Source: Zancudomyces culisetae
Taxonomy: Eukaryota; Kickxellomycota; Harpellomycetes; Harpellales; Legeriomycetaceae
DNA length: 14,862 bases
Assembly: GCA_001969505.1 (NCBI GenBank)
Contig: LSSK01001153.1
Span: 1 to 14,862, forward strand
Direction: 5' to 3'
Shown in pieces: positions 10,901 through 14,862 of the stretch. Under the pieces are notes generated by a model that saw nothing but the letters and a program-made list of their open reading frames with translations, ran no database searches and was not told the DNA's origin. Made by a program: the position numbers and the translations under genes. How positions within the stretch are numbered: position 1 is the stretch's first letter; every line of letters starts with the position of its first letter.

Positions 10901-11059
10901 TTATGTAGTTTTTGCTTTGGCTTTTGCTTTGGCTTTTGCTTTGGCTTTTGCTTTGGCTTTTGCTTTGGCTTTTGCTTTGGCTTTTGCTTTGGCTTTTGCT
11001 TTGGCTTTGCTTTTGCTTTTGCTTTGGCTTTGGCTTTTGCTTTGACTTTGCTTAGACAT
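10901..11059 (-). CDS. Hypothetical 52-residue Ser/Lys then (Ala-Lys)n peptide coded by the minisatellite
   Basis: An ATG at 11059 with A at -3 opens a 52-codon frame ending TAA at 10901. The peptide begins MSKQSQSKSQSQSKSKSK, continues as 16 Ala-Lys dipeptides and ends Thr-Thr. It has strictly alternating small and basic or polar residues throughout, recalling the C-terminal tails of linker histones and some ribosomal proteins, but no globular domain is present. The simplest view is a chance frame across a simple repeat: there is no TATA box at the distance seen for RNR1 and SART1, and no family is recognised. It is listed because it is a complete ORF with a good start context, and is too short for many gene finders. 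Confidence 0.2.
   Translation of the reverse strand: MSKQSQSKSQSQSKSKSKAKAKAKAKAKAKAKAKAKAKAKAKAKAKAKAKTT
10909..11053. repeat. 12-bp tandem minisatellite, unit CTTTTGCTTTGG
   Basis: Seven perfect copies of CTTTTGCTTTGG fill 10921-11004. One copy with a single change precedes them (10909-10920). Degenerate copies, mostly 6-bp half-units, follow to about 11053. The unit is a multiple of three, so copy-number change would keep any reading frame. On the plus strand it reads as Phe-Cys-Phe-Gly or Leu/Ala/Phe repeats, on the minus strand as Ala-Lys. Confidence 0.95.
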
Positions 11060-11325
11060 TCTTTGTCAAATATAAAAAATCAATGGATTTTCATATTCAA
11101 GTACAAATACCGGTTTGCACCATACCAGATTCTAGTACCCCAAAAAACCCGCCATCCTACTTTTCCAACTTTTTTTTTAAAAAATGCACGCCATCAGTAT
11201 GTACTTGGTCATCTGCTCATTGCTAGCCCTTAAAACCCATCCTAGATGTCCCACTTGGCGAGAAAACTATCCTTCGCCGCCAGCCACACAGTTGTAACCA
11301 AATTTAACACGCCGCAGCAATTGAA

Positions 11326-11358
11326 CCAATATATTGTCCCACTTTTCATCTGGCCAAT
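11326..11358 (+). promoter_or_regulatory. Pair of CCAAT boxes
   Basis: CCAAT occurs at 11326-11330 and 11354-11358 in the same orientation, 28 bp apart, inside a locally less AT-rich block. Paired CCAAT boxes are typical binding sites for the HAP/NF-Y complex. Their target is unclear: the plus ORF at 11512 lies about 155 bp downstream, and the Ala-Lys ORF starts about 270 bp away on the other strand. Confidence 0.3.
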
Positions 11359-11865
11359 AGAAACACGAGATACGTGAAATTCATTTTTGTACACATCGAC
11401 GTTCTATTGTTTTCGTCAAACCATCTCCAAATACCATTATTTCACTCTCCTCATTTCTCACCCAAAAAAAACTATTTTGTGTCATTGTTTCAATCTAACT
11501 GACTGTAAGATATGGCAATGATTACTAATTTAAATATGTTGACAATCTTGATTAGTAAGACTTGCCCCATTCAGAATTACCTTGGTTTATTCAAGCACAT
11601 ATTTTTCGCATATTCCTCTTCTCACCATCAAAATATTTCAACATTTTCGGTCTATTCTCTATTTTCGCTTGCCACCACGTGTCTAATTATGCTCTCTATT
11701 ACAATATTGCAACAATATGAGATGTAAATGGAAAACTAAATGGAAACTGTAAATGAAAAAATAAAAGTAAACTAACCAAGATTGTAGATTTCATAGACTT
11801 GATAACCACCCTTTACACTAACTCTACATGTCAGACTAATTCTAAATCTAAACGCTAAAACTAGA

Positions 11866-13011
11866 TTACATTATAATAATTGCACTCTCTGCTGAATTGT
11901 ATTTGTTCAATATGCCTCGAGTAGATTTCGTTTGATCTATTGTGTAATAATCCCTTTTGTTATTTGTGAGTGCAGCAATAAAGTCGATGTAATACCCAAC
12001 TCTAGTGTAAAACCCAAATGTATCTGAAACCGCACATAGAGGTCTGTAAATGTCGCTCTTTTTATTGCTCGCTGTTTCACCATAGCTGGTTAACCCCAGT
12101 AACAGATTATATTTCTCGTCTTGCGACCGAGAATATACTGGACCACCCGAATCTCCATAACATGTATCCTTTCCTTTTTCACCATTTGCTATACATATAT
12201 AGTCCTCGTTATTGTTAACAAAGTTTGCCCGTGCCGGCTCGCAAATTTTCGGGTCCTTAACCATCAAATCTACTTTGTTAAGTACATCTGACCCACTTGT
12301 TTCGTTGTTATTTTTGATCCCCCATCCTACAGCCGTTACGACATCATTGTCCTCTACCTTTATAAGATCTATCTTTGCTCTCTTAACATTGTCGCTAAAC
12401 TCGAACGCCTTGTCAACTTTTAACAATGCAATATCATTCTATTTTTAATATATAAGACATTTGAATTAGTTAAATCCTTTTTGTCTTTTTTTTGTGTGTG
12501 TGTAACTCGCTAAAACATGCGTCAAACATTCTGTATTTATATATATTATATAACTTACCACAATCTTGATTTTATCAAAATCTGGATGAATAAAAACAGC
12601 ACTAACACCCACCCATTGCATTTTATCAACATTTGGACTTCCATATCCAATTTTTAGCTGATCAACAGTCACAGGTTTATTTAACGGAAGTATACAGTGT
12701 GCAGCTGTAACAACAAACAAATCTGATATTATAGTTGCTCCACATTGGAATCTTTGATTGTTCATGGATATCCGCAGGAAGGCTGTTGCTGGAAATTCGT
12801 TTTTTTCAACTACTACACCTCCAACCACTCGTGCATCTTTCAGAGACTCTTTTTCCTTGGGTTTTGAATCATTCTTTTGCTTTGATAAAACGAATACTAC
12901 ACTACACACCAATACTGTAATTGTAAGTATTACTACTGTGCCTATAAAGATACGAATGCTGTTGTATCTTCGTTTGTTTGTTTTAGTTCTTTCTGTTGTT
13001 AATATGTACAT
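11866..13011 (-). CDS. Type II membrane-anchored trypsin-like serine protease (family S1), two exons
   Basis: Exons 13011-12559 and 12438-11866, split by a 120 bp phase-0 intron, code for 341 residues. A short basic cytoplasmic end (1-20) precedes a hydrophobic anchor (about 20-42) and a charged stem (43-61). Activation should cut after R61, giving the new N-terminus VVGG. The triad is complete: H105 in VTAAHC, D153 in NDIALL (first codons of exon 2) and S248 in GDSGGP. D242, six residues before the serine, with G271 and G293, predicts cleavage after Lys or Arg. Cysteines pair as in trypsin: 90-106, 217-233, 244-286. The loop between G271 and C286 is enlarged, and about 30 residues follow the final helix. 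The substrate is unknown; release outside the cell or into a vacuole or secretory compartment is possible. Trypsins are patchy in fungi, so transfer or lineage expansion is possible but not shown. Confidence 0.93.
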
Positions 13012-13085
13012 TTTTATAGAAATACTGGTATATTATGGAAATTTAACAACGGAAAAAGCGTTATTTTACAGTTTGTGTGTGGTTG

Positions 13086-13094
13086 CTTATAAAG
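13086..13094 (-). promoter_or_regulatory. TATA-like element of the protease gene
   Basis: CTTTATAAG on the minus strand ends 75 bp before the protease ATG at 13011. The position is reasonable for a TATA box, and no better candidate lies closer. Confidence 0.4.
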
Positions 13095-13506
13095 CCTAGT
13101 GTTTGAGTATTCGTTGTTTAATCTTAATCCGATCAAATCAATAACTGTAGTATATATTGTTTCGTGTATCCAGTGTATCTGAATGATTGTGTTTGTGTTT
13201 TTTAGTTTGAATATATTCAAAGTCTTCTTCCCAGCAACCTTGATAAGCTCAAGGGCAAATATTGATCCTTTTCTTTGTTTTAATTTTCAGTTAAACGGGT
13301 ATCATCAATACTTGTATTTTGCATTTAATAGCTTAAGTATCTTAATAATACAAACTAGTGAAGTAAATATTTGTCTAATTGAATAATGTTAATGATTATA
13401 GTTCTACCATCTGTGGATATATATACTTATAAGTATAACTGCTGAAATAAATAGAAAATACTACAAAGCTGAGAATACTGTGCGTTTGAGTCAAGATTTA
13501 AAATTA

Positions 13507-13511
13507 CCAAT
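13507..13511 (+). promoter_or_regulatory. CCAAT box upstream of the small spliced gene
   Basis: CCAAT lies 94 bp before the ATG at 13605 and in the same orientation. A similar box lies about 100 bp before the ATG at 14644. Confidence 0.3.
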
Positions 13512-13604
13512 ACACATTCCCCCCTCTTTAAAGACTTTTGGTGTTGAATGTAAAGCAAAAAAGGAAGCAGTACTTCCTATCAGCACAGAAAAAAAGAGAA
13601 TAAA

Positions 13605-14103
13605 ATGTCTAGATTCGGGTCTCTTGCATCAAAACTTTTATCCCAAACTCAGTTTAGGCGAATGATAATAACACTACAGTACGTGCGGCCCACAGTGTTA
13701 GAAATGACAGTATATAAAGTATGATGCCTTAAACATAATTTGAACTTATTCGTGTATTTTACCCGGTAACAACACCAAAAGAAAAGCAGATAATATACTG
13801 GTAAAACACATAAAATAAAAAACTAGAGTATACCTATACGACTAGTGGGGCATGTTTGTTCTAATTGGATTTAATACGTGGATGACCAGTTTGACCTGCT
13901 CCAATTTTGCTGCACCCGTCACCGTATATATCTTTTACGGCTATTCATGGTTGTTCATGCACCTGGGTATAAACACGTATATAAAAGACAATTTTCAAAT
14001 GTTTGGTAAGCAACCACGAGTTCTGGTTTTTTTATTATTATTTTTGGTTTCTCTAGGTAGTCATTTTGATTCCAGAAAGGAGCGTTTACTCACCATGCTA
14101 TAG
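13605..14103 (+). CDS. Probable small mitochondrial-type membrane protein, spliced, family unknown
   Basis: Proposed exons 13605-13718, 13846-14005 and 14057-14103 give 106 residues. Exon 1 starts MSRFGSLASKLLSQTQFRRM: basic, Ser/Leu-rich and without acidic residues, like a mitochondrial targeting sequence. It then runs IITLQYVRPTVLEMTVYK to a GTATGA donor, the same donor start as HSCB intron 2. Exon 2 follows an ACTAG acceptor in matching phase and is strongly hydrophobic (WGMFVLIGFNTWM, VTVYIFYGYSWLFMHLGI), enough for one or two membrane spans. The last intron (GTAAGC to CTCTAG, 51 bp) is a multiple of three, so retaining it also leaves an open frame. An alternative acceptor at 14075 gives a different short C-terminus. 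I recognise no family. Size and features would suit a small inner-membrane subunit or assembly factor, but that is inference only. Confidence 0.4.
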
Positions 14104-14643
14104 GCTGTGATTTTTACTTTTTCGCCATTTCGTACTGTGTATCCAGTTTACATTAGATAGCAAAAATATTTATTTGTGCATCATAACCCAATAACAATTA
14201 AACATCTGCACGAAAGAAGTAGACTTTAGCTTCGGAAAACATAAAATATACACAAGATTGGGCAAGAATTGCAAGATAGTCGGAATTCTTGTTAGTAAAA
14301 ATTCAGTTTACTCGTATAGCAGGAAATGGATGGAGGGTCGTACCACAATGGTTGGTTTTATTAGAATTACCGCTTTCCTATCTTGAACAAGCACCATTAA
14401 ACACATCTTCACTTGCAAGTAAAATCGGTCTATTCTAGAAAGGAACTTCATTCCAATTCTTTTCCTCCTCCCTTCCCTCTCCACATGATCGTTGAAAATA
14501 TAGGGAAAAACAAAAAATAATTAAATTACCATCTACGTCCAATCAAAAACGAACTATCGCGCAGCACACAGCTCTTTGTAGATATATTAAAACAAGTAAT
14601 TGGTCTCCATACAAAGTTATAGATAAATCACATAATTGAAAAA
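14104..14643. other. Intergenic region with a promoter-like end
   Basis: About 540 bp of AT-rich DNA with no coding signal that I can support on either strand. Its right end has a CCAAT box at 14539-14543 and a TATA-like stretch at 14583-14592, placed ahead of the ATG at 14644. A pyrimidine-rich tract (about 14455-14480) also occurs. Confidence 0.45.
14539..14592 (+). promoter_or_regulatory. CCAAT plus TATA-like promoter ahead of the right-end ORF
   Basis: CCAAT at 14539-14543 and TATATTAAAA at 14583-14592 lie 101 and 52 bp before the ATG at 14644. The TATA distance matches that of RNR1 and SART1 in this window, which is the main reason to take it seriously. Confidence 0.35.
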
Positions 14644-14790
14644 ATGTGGAATCAAATCAAGGCATTGGTACAGAGTATTATGAAGATGGCCTTCAGCAAA
14701 ATCCTTGTATTGGATATATCAATAAAGAAAAGTAGAGCAAACATATCAAAACATAACATTCGTCTTTTTTGCTTCCCATGGAACATTTAA
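14644..14790 (+). CDS. Hypothetical 48-codon ORF, possibly the first exon of a gene leaving the window
   Basis: The ORF starts ATG at 14644 with A at -3 and ends TAA at 14788-14790. Its first half (MWNQIKALVQSIMKMAFSKI) would form an amphipathic, basic helix; the second half is basic and unremarkable. The promoter-like sequence ahead of it has the spacing of its neighbours. It could be a complete microprotein, or the true coding exon could end earlier at a weak donor such as GTACAG or GTATTG and continue beyond 14862. No family is recognised. Confidence 0.2.
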   Translation: MWNQIKALVQSIMKMAFSKILVLDISIKKSRANISKHNIRLFCFPWNI

Positions 14791-14862
14791 GAGTCACAAG
14801 TACATGTTTTTTTTAGGTTTGTAAATAATATTTACTAAGATCAATTGCAAGTGCTCGACTGA

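Larger units (their letters stand above)
10370..11865. other. Long AT-rich spacer between RNR1 and the protease
   Basis: About 1.5 kb between the 5' end of RNR1 and the 3' end of the protease, both on the minus strand. It must include RNR1 upstream control sequence and the protease transcript end. Recognisable contents are an A/T palindrome (10568-10585), a 12-bp minisatellite (10909-11053) with a 52-codon minus-strand ORF, and a less AT-rich block at about 11240-11380 with two CCAAT boxes and two short overlapping plus-strand ORFs (11184-11297 and 11246-11377). The 71-codon plus ORF at 11512-11727 has no recognisable family. I can assign no confident gene here. Confidence 0.5.
13012..13604. 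other. Divergent upstream region between the protease and the small spliced gene
   Basis: About 590 bp of AT-rich DNA between divergent starts. It carries a TATA-like element for the protease (13086-13094) and a CCAAT box (13507-13511) facing the small gene. A C-rich run at about 13520-13527 contains CCCCT, the core of a stress-response element, which is only suggestive. Open frames here (for example 13183-13386) show no family features. Confidence 0.5.

Noticed and set aside
10775-11233. 152-codon plus-strand ORF rich in Phe-Cys-Phe-Gly
   Set aside because: It is a frame through T-rich DNA and the 12-bp repeat; no stop codon can arise inside the array in that frame, so its length carries no information.
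11512-11727. 71-codon hydrophobic plus-strand ORF
   Set aside because: Composition is what AT-rich non-coding DNA gives, with no family motif or supported splice partners. The CCAAT boxes upstream are the only support.
13719-13845. Small gene as a possible ATP synthase subunit g
   Set aside because: Exon 1 has a faintly similar basic leader and a Lys/Arg-Pro-Thr stretch, but the following exon lacks the conserved pattern of that subunit, so no name was given.
14644-14712. Start of an Arf-like small GTPase (amphipathic helix followed by KILVL)
   Set aside because: Arf-family proteins continue with a GLDxAGKT loop; here the frame continues DISIKK and no P-loop lies in the remaining sequence. 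The likeness is too short to name.

Overview
The window looks like nuclear DNA of an AT-rich, intron-bearing eukaryote, most probably an early-diverging fungus. It carries five confidently recognised protein genes, four of them on housekeeping pathways. Introns are about 90 to 190 bp, start GTAAGT-, GTATG- or GTAAAG-like and end in TAG. The fused aminodeoxychorismate synthase and the Snu66/SART1 and RNR1 proteins fit a fungus. The lineage is an inference: no rRNA is present and I could not run a phylogeny.

Layout, left to right. (1) 113-1245, minus strand: a four-exon gene for the mitochondrial J-protein HSCB/Jac1, with an N-terminal cysteine motif. It is head to head with (2) 1566-4711, plus strand: a two-exon gene for the PabA-PabB fusion aminodeoxychorismate synthase of folate synthesis. 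They share a 320 bp promoter region. (3) 5043-7531, plus strand: a five-exon gene for the tri-snRNP splicing factor SART1/Snu66. It converges on (4) 7795-10311, minus strand: an intronless gene for the large subunit of class I ribonucleotide reductase. (5) 10312-11865 is mostly non-coding. It holds the RNR1 TATA box, a long A/T palindrome, a 12-bp minisatellite that encodes an alternating Ala-Lys peptide on the minus strand, and a pair of CCAAT boxes. (6) 11866-13011, minus strand: a two-exon gene for a trypsin-like serine protease with a type II membrane anchor and a complete catalytic triad. (7) 13605-14103, plus strand: a probable small spliced gene for a membrane protein with a mitochondrial-type N-terminus, family not recognised. 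(8) The right end holds a CCAAT/TATA promoter-like stretch in front of a 48-codon ORF that may be the first exon of a gene leaving the window.

The genes do not form a pathway cluster. HSCB (Fe-S delivery), ADC synthase (folate) and RNR (dNTPs) all support growth metabolism, but their proximity looks like ordinary compact gene packing. The least ordinary parts are the membrane-anchored trypsin, the minisatellite ORF, the cysteine-rich insert in ADC synthase and the unrecognised small spliced gene. I saw no clear new multi-gene system, no mobile element, no tRNA or rRNA and no CRISPR array. All splice sites were read by eye from GT/AG signals, reading-frame phase and family alignment from memory; none was tested against RNA data.
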